Source: JBKPNJ01 sp963695705 (GTDB lineage Bacteria > Actinomycetota > Actinomycetes > Propionibacteriales > Nocardioidaceae). From it: a stretch of 64,000 nucleotides of DNA. The stretch lies in assembly GCA_963695705.1 (NCBI GenBank), contig CAVOHB010000009.1, positions 62,001-126,000 on the forward strand. The letters run 5' to 3'. The notes under the pieces were generated by a model that worked only from the letters and a program-made list of their open reading frames with translations, did no database searches and had not been told where the DNA came from. Every line of letters begins with the position of its first letter. The first letter of the stretch is position 1. A program made the position numbers and the translations under genes. Below are positions 1-8,231 of this stretch, one piece after another.

Positions 1-512
1 AAACTCCGGCCAGCAAGTCTCTGCAGAGATCCCTGCAGCGGGCAGATACACAACGCGCCCGTTGAAATCTTCTAATTCGGGAGCGGTGAAGAAACCGTAG
101 CGGTTCTCATCGCAACAATCTTTCGGATTGAGGCGTTCAGATGTACGGGTGCAGCAGTGCCGATCCCTGACTGCACCAATCCGCCCCTGTTCGCCGTAGC
201 GCCTTTTCAGGTGAAGTGGATCCGGTTCACCGTCGAAAATGCAGCATAGGGAAGGGCTGGAGCCGATTCCGTTTGCACGGAATCGGCTCCAGCTCCACAC
301 GAGCTGGTTTAGCCGAACCCCGATCTGCCTACGTCCACAGCACGCAGCCCCAGTATTGGCCTTCTCCCTTCCACGTCCTCGACAGGTTCCATCCAGAGTT
401 ATTTGACGTCGAAGGTAAATCCTCTTCCCGAATAACATCTGGAATAGTTTTGGGGATGCTCGTCTGGTACGGCACTAAGAAGAAAGAAAATAGATATAGG
501 TGGGAGGACGGC
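1..512. other. Left-edge region without a supported gene
   Basis: I see no convincing gene here. The frame of the next gene stays open upstream to 216, but the extra N-terminus looks random and has no ribosome binding site, whereas a GGGAGGA stands just before the ATG at 513. Confidence 0.5.
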
Positions 513-1070
513 ATGGCGGATTTCCTGACTATCATCCATACTTGCAAGAACTTCGAGGCTTGGAAGCCGATCTATGATGCCGACGCACCCAATCGCTCCG
601 CGGCGGGCCTTGCTGACGTCTTCCTCGCACGTCGGATGGATGACCTCAACGCGGTCTGCCTGATCTTCCAGGTCAACGATCAGGCGGGTGCGAAAGCGTT
701 TATCAAGTCCGATCAGCTGCGCGACGCCATGGTCCAGGCGGGCGTCGTCGGCACGCCCACGATCCGTTTCCGGCAGGGCGAATTCGCACCGGGTACGATG
801 GACACCTATCTGACGCTCAATTGCAAGATCAGCGGGATCGACAAGTTCCGCGCCGGTTACTCCATGGATGCGACTGATCGGGCCGATGCTGGCCTCACCG
901 ATCTGGGATTGATGCAAAACGTTGAGGATCCCGATGACTTGCTGCTTATCTGGTCGGTCGATGATGTCGAGCGCGCCAACGCCTTTGTCCGTTCGCCTTC
1001 CCTCGCCGAGCATCAAGCGAAGAATGCCGGCATCGTCGGGGTGCTTGAAGCCCACTACTGGAGACGCTGA
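513..1070 (+). CDS. Tandem-repeat ferredoxin-fold (ABM/DUF3764-like) protein
   Basis: 185-residue protein made of two copies of one ~90-residue unit. Unit 1 (about 3-90) and unit 2 (about 95-183) share the order hydrophobic strand, K-x-F or D-K-F helix, a GL(A/T)D strand, a central hydrophobic strand (VCLIFQVND and LLLIWSVDD), an A-x-A-F helix, and a terminal AG(V/I)VG segment. This layout fits dimeric alpha/beta-barrel domains, with the repeat supplying both halves in one chain. The start at 513 has GGGAGGA seven bases upstream; the longer open frame to 216 is not protein-like. No catalytic residues can be named and the function is unknown. It stands alone, with no obvious operon partner. 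Confidence 0.75.
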   Translation: MADFLTIIHTCKNFEAWKPIYDADAPNRSAAGLADVFLARRMDDLNAVCLIFQVNDQAGAKAFIKSDQLRDAMVQAGVVGTPTIRFRQGEFAPGTMDTYLTLNCKISGIDKFRAGYSMDATDRADAGLTDLGLMQNVEDPDDLLLIWSVDDVERANAFVRSPSLAEHQAKNAGIVGVLEAHYWRR

Positions 1071-1469
1071 TCTGGCGTGGCGAGCCCTGAACAAGCGTGT
1101 CTCGGAGTGCGGCCGATGTGACGTCCCGATGCCTCCTGCGGATCTGAACTCTTTGGCGATTTCTGGTGTCGAACAGATAGATCGACCTCCGAGGACTCTG
1201 CTCGGCCCGCTCTGGCGGGTTTGGTCCTGGCGAAACGGGGAAGGGTGTATCGATGACATACCGACTCTCACCTCGCCAGCAAACCAAGGGAGCGATCATG
1301 GTGGTCTCACCCTTGCCGCGGGTCACGTTGACGAGGTGATTGGGGCCCCGCTCCCCTTCCGGCCCAGTCCCGGGATGGGTCAGGACGGGCGTTGAGCGCA
1401 AGACCGAGTTGATCGACGTTCTGCCTGACCTGCGTTATGCAGCCCCTGATGCACCAGCTGACGTGAGAC
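1071..1469. other. Intergenic stretch, no gene recognised
   Basis: About 400 bases between the ferredoxin-fold protein and the acetyltransferase. The overlapping open frames on both strands have no family resemblance and no good ribosome binding site. I see no clear hairpin. Confidence 0.4.
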
Positions 1470-2039
1470 ATGTCCTTGCTTCCTGAGCTTCGCGAGATCC
1501 CCACAGAAATCGAAACGCCCCGCCTTGTTCTGCGCTGCCCACGGGAGGGCGATGGTGCGCCCTTTCACGACGCCATCCACGCCTCGTTGCCGGAGTTGAG
1601 ACCATGGTTGACCTGGGTCCAGAACCCTCTCGATGCGCAAGGGTATGAGGCCAGCCTCAGGCAAGCCGCCAGCCGGTTCCTGATCCGCCAAGAACTGCGC
1701 TACCTGATCTTCGACAAAGCTGAAGACATCCTGCTGGGCGGCACTGGGTTTCATGCGCTGGATTGGCGCGTTCCCAAGGGTGAGATCGGCTACTGGGTCG
1801 ATACGCGCCACGCTGGGCGGGGTTATGTGACGGAAGCGATTGAGGCCCTGACAGCACTCGGTTTGAAGACAATAGGGTTCCGGCGCATTGAAATCCGATG
1901 CGATCCCCTGAACGAGAAAAGCCATGCGATCCCTCGCCGGCTGAACTATCAGCTGGACGGGCACTTCGTGAACAATGCCATCGCGCCGGACGACCCTTCG
2001 CGCTTGTGCGACTCCCTGGTGTTTTCTCGGGTAGCGTGA
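1470..2039 (+). CDS. GNAT-family N-acetyltransferase (RimJ/RimL-like)
   Basis: 189 residues, the usual length for a RimJ/RimL-type acetyl-CoA-dependent N-acetyltransferase. The N-terminus has the typical IETPRLVLRCP strand. The acetyl-CoA pyrophosphate-binding motif is visible as RHAGRGYVTEA (R-x-x-G-x-G then a helix) near residue 112. It is followed by the G-x-R-R-I-E-I strand and a degenerate N-E-K-S segment just before the last strands. Family members acetylate ribosomal protein N-termini, antibiotics or small amines; the substrate cannot be told from sequence. It is convergent with the GGDEF-EAL gene downstream, with about 80 bases between the stops that hold one copy of a dispersed repeat. 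Confidence 0.88.
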   Translation: MSLLPELREIPTEIETPRLVLRCPREGDGAPFHDAIHASLPELRPWLTWVQNPLDAQGYEASLRQAASRFLIRQELRYLIFDKAEDILLGGTGFHALDWRVPKGEIGYWVDTRHAGRGYVTEAIEALTALGLKTIGFRRIEIRCDPLNEKSHAIPRRLNYQLDGHFVNNAIAPDDPSRLCDSLVFSRVA

Positions 2040-2083
2040 TTGGCGAAAGGGCCATCAGAACGCCTGCCAAGCCCCCCCTTTGC

Positions 2084-2149
2084 GACCCACACATCATGCT
2101 CACTCTCGGCCACGTAGCGAATCAGGCCAGTTCCCCGACGTGCAGGCCC
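2084..2149. repeat. Dispersed ~60-bp repeat, copy 1
   Basis: From ATCATGCTCACTCTCGGCC onward this matches 7678-7742 over about 58 aligned bases, roughly three quarters identical by eye. Most differences are transitions. The copy overlaps the last codons of the GGDEF-EAL gene. Confidence 0.5.
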
Positions 2150-4029
2150 CGCCACGTTCTACGACCAGGCGGGGTTTCTTCGGTACGGGTGTCGGTCGGT
2201 AGACAGGCTTGAGGTGCCTCTACGACCGCGGACACGCGATGTTTGTTGTTTGACTGGGTGACCTGGTGATCGTGCTGACGGAAGGCGTTCCAAAGGGTCG
2301 GATCCGTCAACATCGGATTGGCGTGCGGCCGCCCGATGTAATAGCCCTGCAACTCCGAACACCCCATCGTTCGCAAGGCGACGAGCTGCGCATGAGCTTC
2401 GATCCCCTCAGCGGTGATCGGGACATCGAGGGCATGACCCAGGCTCAGAACCGCCCGCACTATGGCGAGCGACCGGGGATCTGACTCGATGTTGGCGATG
2501 AAACTGCGATCGATTTTGATGCGGTCGAACTGAAAGTTCTGCAGGCTCGCCAAGGAGGACCAGCCGGCGCCGAAATCATCGAGCGCCAAGCTCACGCCCA
2601 GTGACCGGATCTGTTTGAATGCTGCCGCAATCTGATCCGACCCTCCCAGCAAGGCGGTTTCAGTAATTTCCAGTTCCAAGCGGCTCGCGCTCAGCCCGGA
2701 CGAGTCCAGAGCCCTCACGACCACATCCGGCAGATCGCCGTTCTCGAGTTGCAAGGGTGAGACGTTGACTGAGACCATCAAATCGCAGGGCCATTCGACT
2801 GCTGCCCGGCAAGCCATGTTCAAGACGGAACGGCCAAGCTCCTGGATCATTCCCGTCCTCTCGGCAACGGGAATGAACTCGTCTGGAAAGACCTCGCCAC
2901 GGGTGGGATGGTGCCATCTCACGAGCGCTTCGAATCCGCGGACCTTCCCATCACTCGCGGCGGTCAAGGGTTGAAAGGCCAACCACAACTGATCGTCCTG
3001 AAGCGCGATGCGAAGATCCTTTTCGACGTCCCATCCCGGCAGGGCGCTTGTCTGAGGGCATCCGCCGTAAGGCAGATACCGCCCGCGCCCCGCTTTCTTG
3101 GAAGCGTAGAGTGCCAGGTCCGCCTTCTGCATCAGAAGATCAGGATTCTCAGCATCGTCCGGGAAGCACGCTATGCCGATCGAACCTGAAACCGACATCC
3201 GGACCGATCCCACGACGACGGGTTGGGCAATCGAAGCCAAAACGCGCTCAGCCAGGGCAAAGGACGCTCCGGGCTGCTGCGGGCCCGTCTGGACGATGCA
3301 AAATTCATCGCCGCCGAACCGAGAGACGGTATCAGTGGTGCGCACGAGGCTCGCGAGACGCTTGGCGATCACTCGCAAAAGCTCGTCGCCGATCAGATGG
3401 CCATGACGGTCGTTGATGGCCTTGAAGCCGTCCAGGTCCAGCATCAAGACCGCTGCGCTGCTCTCGTTTTTCTTTGCGAAATCGACGGCGACTGTAAGCC
3501 GATCGCTCAGTTGGCTGCGGTTCGCGAGACCTGTGAGAGCATCATGCTCCGCCAGATACTGTGCCCGACCCTCTGCTTCTCGAAACCGGGTGACGTCCGA
3601 GATCACGCCAATGAGAAAGGGCTCTTCTCCCGCTGAAGTCGGGAGGTGAATCAGCCGCTTTCTGGTGACAACGACACGAAGCTCTCCCGTTCCGTCTGTC
3701 AAGACCTCCTCGTTCTCATTGGGCAGCCCTGTTCGAAAGACCTGATCATCGGCTTTCCAAAACACGTCTCGCTGCTCATCAGGCACGTACGGTGCGTCAG
3801 TATCACCGAGGAGCGTGTCCCTGGGCTGACCCAGGAGTTCGCAAAAGCAATCGTTCACGAGGACGAGACGGTGCCGTTCGTCCTTCAGGAAGATCGGACT
3901 GGGGACGGCGTTGAGGATCGCCTGCAGCGCCTCGGCGGACGGGCTCCATGGAGGCGTGGCAAAGGGTGATCTTGTCAGCACGATTGACCTCGCGACCGTT
4001 GGTGAGGGACAAGGTGCATTTGGCGGCAC
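2122..4029 (-). CDS. PAS-GGDEF-EAL cyclic-di-GMP turnover protein
   Basis: 635-residue soluble c-di-GMP signalling protein. A PAS sensor domain (about 32-150) begins AILNAVPSPIFLKDERH. The diguanylate cyclase domain follows, with GGDEF intact at 239-243 and an RTTD inhibitory site (RxxD) at 230-233, exactly five residues upstream. The phosphodiesterase domain (about 340-590) has EAL at 367-369 plus NVSPLQL, an E-T-A-L strand, DDFGAG, KIDRSFI, an EGIE motif and LQGYYIGRP, which are the metal-binding and catalytic positions of active EAL domains. Both activities therefore look possible, with product inhibition of the cyclase. There are no membrane segments. The start at 4029 sits just ahead of the PAS domain. 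A second c-di-GMP enzyme lies at 8232-9458. Confidence 0.92.
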   Translation of the reverse strand: MPPNAPCPSPTVARSIVLTRSPFATPPWSPSAEALQAILNAVPSPIFLKDERHRLVLVNDCFCELLGQPRDTLLGDTDAPYVPDEQRDVFWKADDQVFRTGLPNENEEVLTDGTGELRVVVTRKRLIHLPTSAGEEPFLIGVISDVTRFREAEGRAQYLAEHDALTGLANRSQLSDRLTVAVDFAKKNESSAAVLMLDLDGFKAINDRHGHLIGDELLRVIAKRLASLVRTTDTVSRFGGDEFCIVQTGPQQPGASFALAERVLASIAQPVVVGSVRMSVSGSIGIACFPDDAENPDLLMQKADLALYASKKAGRGRYLPYGGCPQTSALPGWDVEKDLRIALQDDQLWLAFQPLTAASDGKVRGFEALVRWHHPTRGEVFPDEFIPVAERTGMIQELGRSVLNMACRAAVEWPCDLMVSVNVSPLQLENGDLPDVVVRALDSSGLSASRLELEITETALLGGSDQIAAAFKQIRSLGVSLALDDFGAGWSSLASLQNFQFDRIKIDRSFIANIESDPRSLAIVRAVLSLGHALDVPITAEGIEAHAQLVALRTMGCSELQGYYIGRPHANPMLTDPTLWNAFRQHDHQVTQSNNKHRVSAVVEAPQACLPTDTRTEETPPGRRTWRGLHVGELA

Positions 4030-4461
4030 GAATTCGATCTGCGGGACAACGCGAACCTGAGCGAAGGCCCCGGGATGCAGCCGATCAACACCAGAAGGTC
4101 GATGATCGCCGAGAACACCGCCACGCCAGTAAACGACCCTCGGCGGGCCCTGGAGGCGCCATGCACTTCAGTGCGCACTTCTCTCCGCGGTGCCTGCTTC
4201 ATCTGTCATCCTCTCAGGCCAGCGCCTGCGCTGGAACGGTTGTCGAAGCTCAGCCGGGTGAGCCGGATCGCGGCGGACAGCCAAGCCGCCGGCGCGTATC
4301 GAGCAGCGATCCGCATCCCATCCGGCTGGCTGTAGGTCGCAACCAGGGATATGAGTTCTATCTCAACAATCTGCAATTAAGGGTTTGTGCGTAGAATACG
4401 GCCCCACTGTCAAAGCATCGCCACAGCGCTGGCTGAGCTGATCTGGCTCCGAACCTTGACA
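4030..4461. other. Intergenic stretch, no gene recognised
   Basis: About 430 bases upstream of the GGDEF-EAL gene. Open frames on both strands look random. It must hold the promoter of the minus-strand gene, but I cannot place one with confidence. Confidence 0.4.
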
Positions 4462-4728
4462 TTATAGCTTCGCCATCCGGGTCGAGATCCGCGCCGATTG
4501 AGGCTCAGGGTGCTGCATTGTCAGCTGCCGAGCGCGACCGCGACGCTGGCGCGAGGCTGCCACGATACCGGCTCCAGAGCCTCCACCCTGGTGGACGCGC
4601 CTGGTTGGGTAGGGCCGGACCATGTGCCGGCAGCCGGCCGCGAGGATGACCAGGGCGGACAGCCCGACTCCCAGGCCGATGGCAGTGACCGCGCCGCCTC
4701 GTCCTGTCGCCAGGATGTTCGGCGGCAT
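4462..4728 (-). CDS. Small single-pass membrane protein, hypothetical
   Basis: 88 residues with one predicted membrane segment near the N-terminus (TAIGLGVGLSALVILAAG, about 15-32), then a basic, low-complexity tail of doubtful reality. The ATG at 4728 follows GGGAG by seven bases. The leader (CAGGGAGCA then GCCATG) and the membrane segment both resemble those of the 31-residue protein at 10048-10143, which suggests a small family. The tail may be a read-through of what was once a shorter protein. No function can be assigned. Confidence 0.45.
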   Translation of the reverse strand: MPPNILATGRGGAVTAIGLGVGLSALVILAAGCRHMVRPYPTRRVHQGGGSGAGIVAASRQRRGRARQLTMQHPEPQSARISTRMAKL

Positions 4729-4788
4729 GGCATTGCTCCCTGCCAGATGTGCTGTGTGCCTTGCCTCGGGCAGGCGCGTGATTGACCG

Positions 4789-5280
4789 CTAAGGCATCAC
4801 GACCGACAGGTAGGGATCCGATGCCTTCTCCGTTGGTCCCCTGATGGCAGGAACCTGATGCTGAACCGGCTTGAGGCTCCTCAGGTAGGCAACAAGAGCT
4901 TTCATGTCGGCATCACTGGCCCTGGCATAGGACCGCCACGGCATCGCTGGTGCGAGTTCGCGCCCGTCAGGTCTGATTCCCGTTCGAAGAGCCTTGATGA
5001 TGTCGGCCTCGCTCCACTTGCCGAGCCCGGTCTCAGCGTCCGGCGTGAGGTTCGGAGGGTAGAAAATCCCCAGCCCCGGGATTTGGAAGCCGACCTCTGA
5101 CCCCGCGAGATACATCTTCGGATCTGGCTTGCCCAGGAAAATGCCGGTTGTGTGGCACCCGCCACAATCCATGATGGTGGCCAGGTACTCCCCGCGTTTG
5201 ATCACGCTCTGGGCTGAGGCCGGTGAGCCCAGCACCAGCACGCCAGCCGCCGCAAGCAGCCCTGAGACAGCCCGTTTCAT
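4789..5280 (-). CDS. Secreted c-type cytochrome, single haem
   Basis: 163 residues. A cleavable signal peptide (about 1-24, basic MKR start, ending S-P-A-S-A-Q) directs export to the periplasm. One haem-attachment motif CGGCH lies about 14 residues into the mature protein. The likely distal ligand methionine is in L-A-P-A-M-P-W at about 115. The pattern NLTPD.ETGLG.W..ADI..ALRTG..P.G is that of the soluble cytochromes that serve alcohol, aldehyde or other dehydrogenases in alphaproteobacteria. I chose ATG 5280 because GGAGGG precedes it; the longer frame to 5343 lacks a site and would bury the signal peptide. No dehydrogenase partner is adjacent, so the electron donor is unknown. Confidence 0.88.
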   Translation of the reverse strand: MKRAVSGLLAAAGVLVLGSPASAQSVIKRGEYLATIMDCGGCHTTGIFLGKPDPKMYLAGSEVGFQIPGLGIFYPPNLTPDAETGLGKWSEADIIKALRTGIRPDGRELAPAMPWRSYARASDADMKALVAYLRSLKPVQHQVPAIRGPTEKASDPYLSVVMP

Positions 5281-5581
5281 CGATCCCTCCGAAGCCGGAA
5301 ATAGCTTTGCCATGATGGAAAGTGGAGGGCCGGCTGGCAACACGGAATTCTGGATTATGCCTAGTCTCAGGCGACTGCCAAGGTTGTCTGCTCCCCGTCA
5401 TCATCCGATCCGGTCTACCAGGTGACCTGAATGATCCGGGCCACATGCTGAGACTCCCATCACGACCTCAGGCCATACTCGCCCTCGGCCGCACAGCAGA
5501 ACAGGACGGAAGGCCAGCTAGCGCCACCCTATCCCAATCCCGAGTGCAAGGCTGCCTGATGACTGACGGCGGCAGAGCCTT
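5281..5581. other. Intergenic stretch, no gene recognised
   Basis: About 300 bases between the cytochrome and the sigma factor, both on the minus strand. No supported gene and no clear terminator seen. Confidence 0.35.
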
Positions 5582-6277
5582 CTAGCGGCGAACCAAACGG
5601 CCTCTGCCCCAGTCGCCATCATCCAGCTGGAGAAGCTCCGCCAATCGGGTACGAGCTCGGTTCACCCGGCTTTTGATTGTCCCCACTGCGCAGCCGAGCT
5701 CAACAGCCGCATCCTCGTACTCCACGCCCTCGAGCCCAACCAGCAAAAGGGCGTTTCGTTGATCTTCGGTCAGACTCGCCAAGGCTGCCTGGAGCTTGAT
5801 CATCATGAGACGACCTTCCTGCGCCGGGGCGGCCTCAAGCTTCGCCGCATGGATCCCATCAGCATCTTCCACCTCGAGACGGACTTTGCGATGAATCGTG
5901 AAACTATGGTTGCGGAGGATGGTGAAGAGCCAGGCTTGCAGGTTGGTTCCCTCGGCGAAATGCTCCTGCTTGCTGATGGCCTTCAGAATGGTCTCCTGAA
6001 TCAGATCTTCGGCTTTATCGCCATTCCTGGTGAGGGAAATGGCATAGGCCTTGAGGGCTGGCAGGGCCGCCATGATGCCATCGATGAAGCCTTGATCGAC
6101 CGGCTCGGTATGGGCCCGGATGATCTGGGCCGTACGATCCGCCAGGAGACGAAGGCTTAGCGGTAATCTGTCGTTTGTCGGGTCGCCGTAGTAAGCGCGC
6201 AACTGCTCGCCCAAATGCGCCTGGATGGCCTCATTGAGGGCGGCTTGCAACAGGGGGGACGGGGCTAACTCACTCAT
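5582..6277 (-). CDS. EcfG-like sigma factor with NepR-like N-terminal extension
   Basis: 231 residues. Sigma region 2 lies at about 64-135 (GDKAEDLIQETILKA, then A-W-L-F-T-I-L-R-N) and region 4 at about 165-215 (LTEDQRNALLLVGLEG, then GTIKSRVNRAR). The helix-turn-helix and overall pattern are those of EcfG, the alphaproteobacterial general stress sigma factor. The first ~60 residues are extra: H-L-G-E-Q-L-R-A-Y-Y followed by N-D-R-L-P closely recalls the NepR anti-sigma motif, which normally occurs in a separate small protein that holds EcfG until PhyR releases it. No phyR or stand-alone nepR is adjacent. The sigma assignment is secure; the NepR reading is by eye. Confidence 0.85.
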   Translation of the reverse strand: MSELAPSPLLQAALNEAIQAHLGEQLRAYYGDPTNDRLPLSLRLLADRTAQIIRAHTEPVDQGFIDGIMAALPALKAYAISLTRNGDKAEDLIQETILKAISKQEHFAEGTNLQAWLFTILRNHSFTIHRKVRLEVEDADGIHAAKLEAAPAQEGRLMMIKLQAALASLTEDQRNALLLVGLEGVEYEDAAVELGCAVGTIKSRVNRARTRLAELLQLDDGDWGRGRLVRR

Positions 6278-6351
6278 GCCGGAACCTTAGGTAAAACAGC
6301 CGGGCCATATGGCGCTCATTATGAGCAAGTGAAGGCCGCGCAGATCATTCG

Positions 6352-6813
6352 TCATGCGGCCAGCGACACATCGTGCTGTTCATGGCGTACGGCACGAGAG
6401 GCTGGCGCCGAAGGGTCTGGACTCCACTCCTGGCCCAGATGCCGCAACGCAGCCTTGACCTCAGCCAGCTGGGAGGGCTCGCCTTCCGGCATGCCGTCGG
6501 CGAGGGCCAGTTCGAGCAGGTACTCGTCCCAGGCCCAGCGCCACAAGATCTCGCGCTTGCAGCCGAGGCTCAACAGGGGATGGCGGACGACCTCCTCAGG
6601 GGAGCGAAAAACCGCGGCCGGATTGACGAGGGCCCGATCGAGTGCAGACGGACCGAGAGGGTCGCAATGCCAGTGCCGATTTCGCAGGGGTGCGAGCCAC
6701 ACGACCGGGTTGCCCGTATTTTCTGAAAACGCATCGTGAAGAGATCCGTCGTCTTCACGGTGGCGTGGGATCTGATGATTGGGACCCCATGGGGTGAAAC
6801 CGCCTACGTCCAT
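6352..6813 (-). CDS. Conserved-looking hypothetical protein
   Basis: 153 residues, mostly helical, with W-rich segments (WLAPLRNRHWHCD; ILWRWAWDEYLLELALADG). There is no signal peptide or membrane segment. The ATG at 6813 has an excellent ribosome binding site (AAAGGAGG) eight bases upstream, the strongest evidence that it is real. It lies downstream of the heat-shock gene on the same strand, separated by a strong hairpin (6854-6879). I do not recognise the family and assign no function. Confidence 0.65.
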   Translation of the reverse strand: MDVGGFTPWGPNHQIPRHREDDGSLHDAFSENTGNPVVWLAPLRNRHWHCDPLGPSALDRALVNPAAVFRSPEEVVRHPLLSLGCKREILWRWAWDEYLLELALADGMPEGEPSQLAEVKAALRHLGQEWSPDPSAPASRAVRHEQHDVSLAA

Positions 6814-6853
6814 CGTTTTCCTCCTTTCCAGTCTGTGAGCCAGGCCAATGGGT

Positions 6854-6879
6854 GCGGCGTCAGCGAAAGCCGACGCCGC
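6854..6879 (-). terminator. Strong hairpin after hsp20
   Basis: Arms GCGGCGTC (6854-6861) and GACGCCGC (6872-6879) pair perfectly. An inner GC/GC pair closes a four-base loop. It lies between the hsp20 stop (6900) and the next minus-strand start (6813). No U-tract follows, so it may limit read-through rather than fully stop it. Confidence 0.55.
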
Positions 6880-6899
6880 TACCCTTCAAAAAATCAGGT

Positions 6900-7358
6900 T
6901 TAAGCTGCTTTGGAGTGCTCGATGGCTTTCTGGCTGTCGGCGCCCACGATCTCGATGCGGCGGGGCTTCATCTCCTCGGGCACCTCGCGCACGAGTTCGA
7001 CCCTCAGCAAGCCATTTTCCAGGCCCGCATTCGTGACCTTCACATAATCGGCCAGGTTGAAGGTCTGCTTGAAGGCGCGGGCTGCGATGCCACGATGCAG
7101 GAACTGCCCGTTCTCTGGCTCGGGCTGCTTCTGGCCCACGACGAGGAGGCTGTTCTCTTTCTGGGTAATCTCGATCTCATCGGATCCGAAGCCCGCCACC
7201 GCCATGGTGATGCGGTAGTGGTCTTCACCGATCTTCTCGACGTTGTAGGGCGGCCAAGCGGGGGCAGTCTCTGGCGCGCTGGTCTGGTCGAGCAGGTTGA
7301 ACAGCCGGTCAAAGCCGACCGTGGAGCGGTAGAAGGGCGAAAAGTCGAACGTTCTCAT
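6900..7358 (-). CDS. Small heat-shock protein, Hsp20/IbpA family
   Basis: 152 residues, typical for bacterial alpha-crystallin-type chaperones that hold unfolding proteins until ATP-dependent chaperones act. The N-terminus MRTFDFSPFYRSTVGFDRLF is the standard IbpA-type start. The alpha-crystallin domain spans about 35-130, and the diagnostic A-G-L-E-N-G-L-L-R-V-E-L strand sits near its end. A C-terminal R-R-I-E-I (I-x-I-like) element would dock on a neighbouring dimer. I chose 7358 because AGGAGG lies eight bases before it; an in-frame ATG two codons earlier is too close to that site. No heat-shock regulatory hairpin (ROSE type) was confirmed upstream. Confidence 0.93.
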   Translation of the reverse strand: MRTFDFSPFYRSTVGFDRLFNLLDQTSAPETAPAWPPYNVEKIGEDHYRITMAVAGFGSDEIEITQKENSLLVVGQKQPEPENGQFLHRGIAARAFKQTFNLADYVKVTNAGLENGLLRVELVREVPEEMKPRRIEIVGADSQKAIEHSKAA

Positions 7359-7871
7359 AGCCATATCCTCCTGTTGAGCAACATGGAAACAAGAGCGCCG
7401 GACACCACCGGCGCCCGTCAAGCCAAGCTCGAAAGAGCCCTGGCGAGCATCGAGGTAAGAAGCGTTCAGACCTGTTCAAGAGGGGAAAATCAAAATTTTC
7501 ATCCTCCGTCGGGCTCTACGATCCAGACGGATGGACAGGGTTTGAAATTCGATCATTTTGGCGATCGCAGCGGCCGCAAAGGGAATCGGCACGGCTCTCA
7601 AACACGGCCCCCACGCAGCATCACCTTACCAAGCGATCCGAACACATCCAAGCCGCTCGCGATAAGGGTCCCTTTATGACCTCACGTCATACTCACTCCC
7701 GGCCGCATAGCGTATCAGCCTGGTTTTCCGAAGCGCAGACCCAGTCTGGTTACTTCCATCAGGCGGGTTTCGTTCGCACGCATGCCGACCGCAGGGGCTT
7801 GCTTCTGCTTCGCCGGGCTGTCAAAGCGGTCCGACAACGAGATCGCACCTGGCACTCAAAGAGGCCCCAGC
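7359..7871. other. Intergenic stretch with one dispersed repeat copy
   Basis: About 510 bases between divergent hsp20 and the HU-like gene, so it must carry promoters for both. It contains copy 2 of the ~60-bp dispersed repeat. No gene recognised. Confidence 0.4.
7678..7742. repeat. Dispersed ~60-bp repeat, copy 2
   Basis: Aligns with 2084-2149 in the same orientation: TCATACTCACTCCCGGCC here against TCATGCTCACTCTCGGCC there, and similarly through a shared GCAG-x-CCC end. About 44 of 58 bases match by eye. Confidence 0.5.
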
Positions 7872-8174
7872 ATGAACAAGCCTGATCTGGTCGAGAAAAT
7901 CGCGACCGACTACGAGTTCACCCGCGTTCTGGCGCGTGATGTCGTGGACAACATCCTCCAGACGATATCCGAGACGATCCAGTCCGGCGAAGAGGTTGCT
8001 CTGGCCGGGTTCGGGAAGTTCAAGCTCGTCGAGCGTGCGGCCCGCGTCGGCCGCAATCCCCAGAATGGTGCACCCGTCAAAATCGCCGCCAGCAAACGCG
8101 TCAAGTTCGAGCAGGCCAAAGCCATGCGGGAACTCGTCAACGTCAAGAAGCGCGGTCGCAAGAAGGCTCGGTAG
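7872..8174 (+). CDS. HU/IHF-family DNA-binding protein
   Basis: 100 residues, the normal length for HU/IHF nucleoid proteins that bend DNA as dimers. The N-terminal helix pair (MNKPDLVEKIATDYEF) is followed by GFGKF and the family signature GRNPQNGAPVKIAASKRVKF on the DNA-binding arm. A basic tail (K-K-R-G-R-K-K-A-R) extends past the usual end and may add DNA affinity. I start it at 7872, where the HU N-terminus begins; the 30 extra residues upstream are unrelated. IHF-alpha or -beta identity is unlikely given the overall HU-like pattern, but is not excluded. Confidence 0.92.
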   Translation: MNKPDLVEKIATDYEFTRVLARDVVDNILQTISETIQSGEEVALAGFGKFKLVERAARVGRNPQNGAPVKIAASKRVKFEQAKAMRELVNVKKRGRKKAR

Positions 8175-8183
8175 CGCCACGAA

Positions 8184-8202
8184 CGAGGTCCGATCGACCT
8201 CG
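8184..8202 (+). terminator. Hairpin between convergent HU-like and GGDEF genes
   Basis: Perfect 7-bp arms CGAGGTC (8184-8190) and GACCTCG (8196-8202) with a five-base loop, 10 bases after the HU-like stop. It could serve both converging transcripts; no T-tract is present. Confidence 0.5.
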
Positions 8203-8231
8203 ACTGGCATCGACGGCGAACCAGCCAAACC

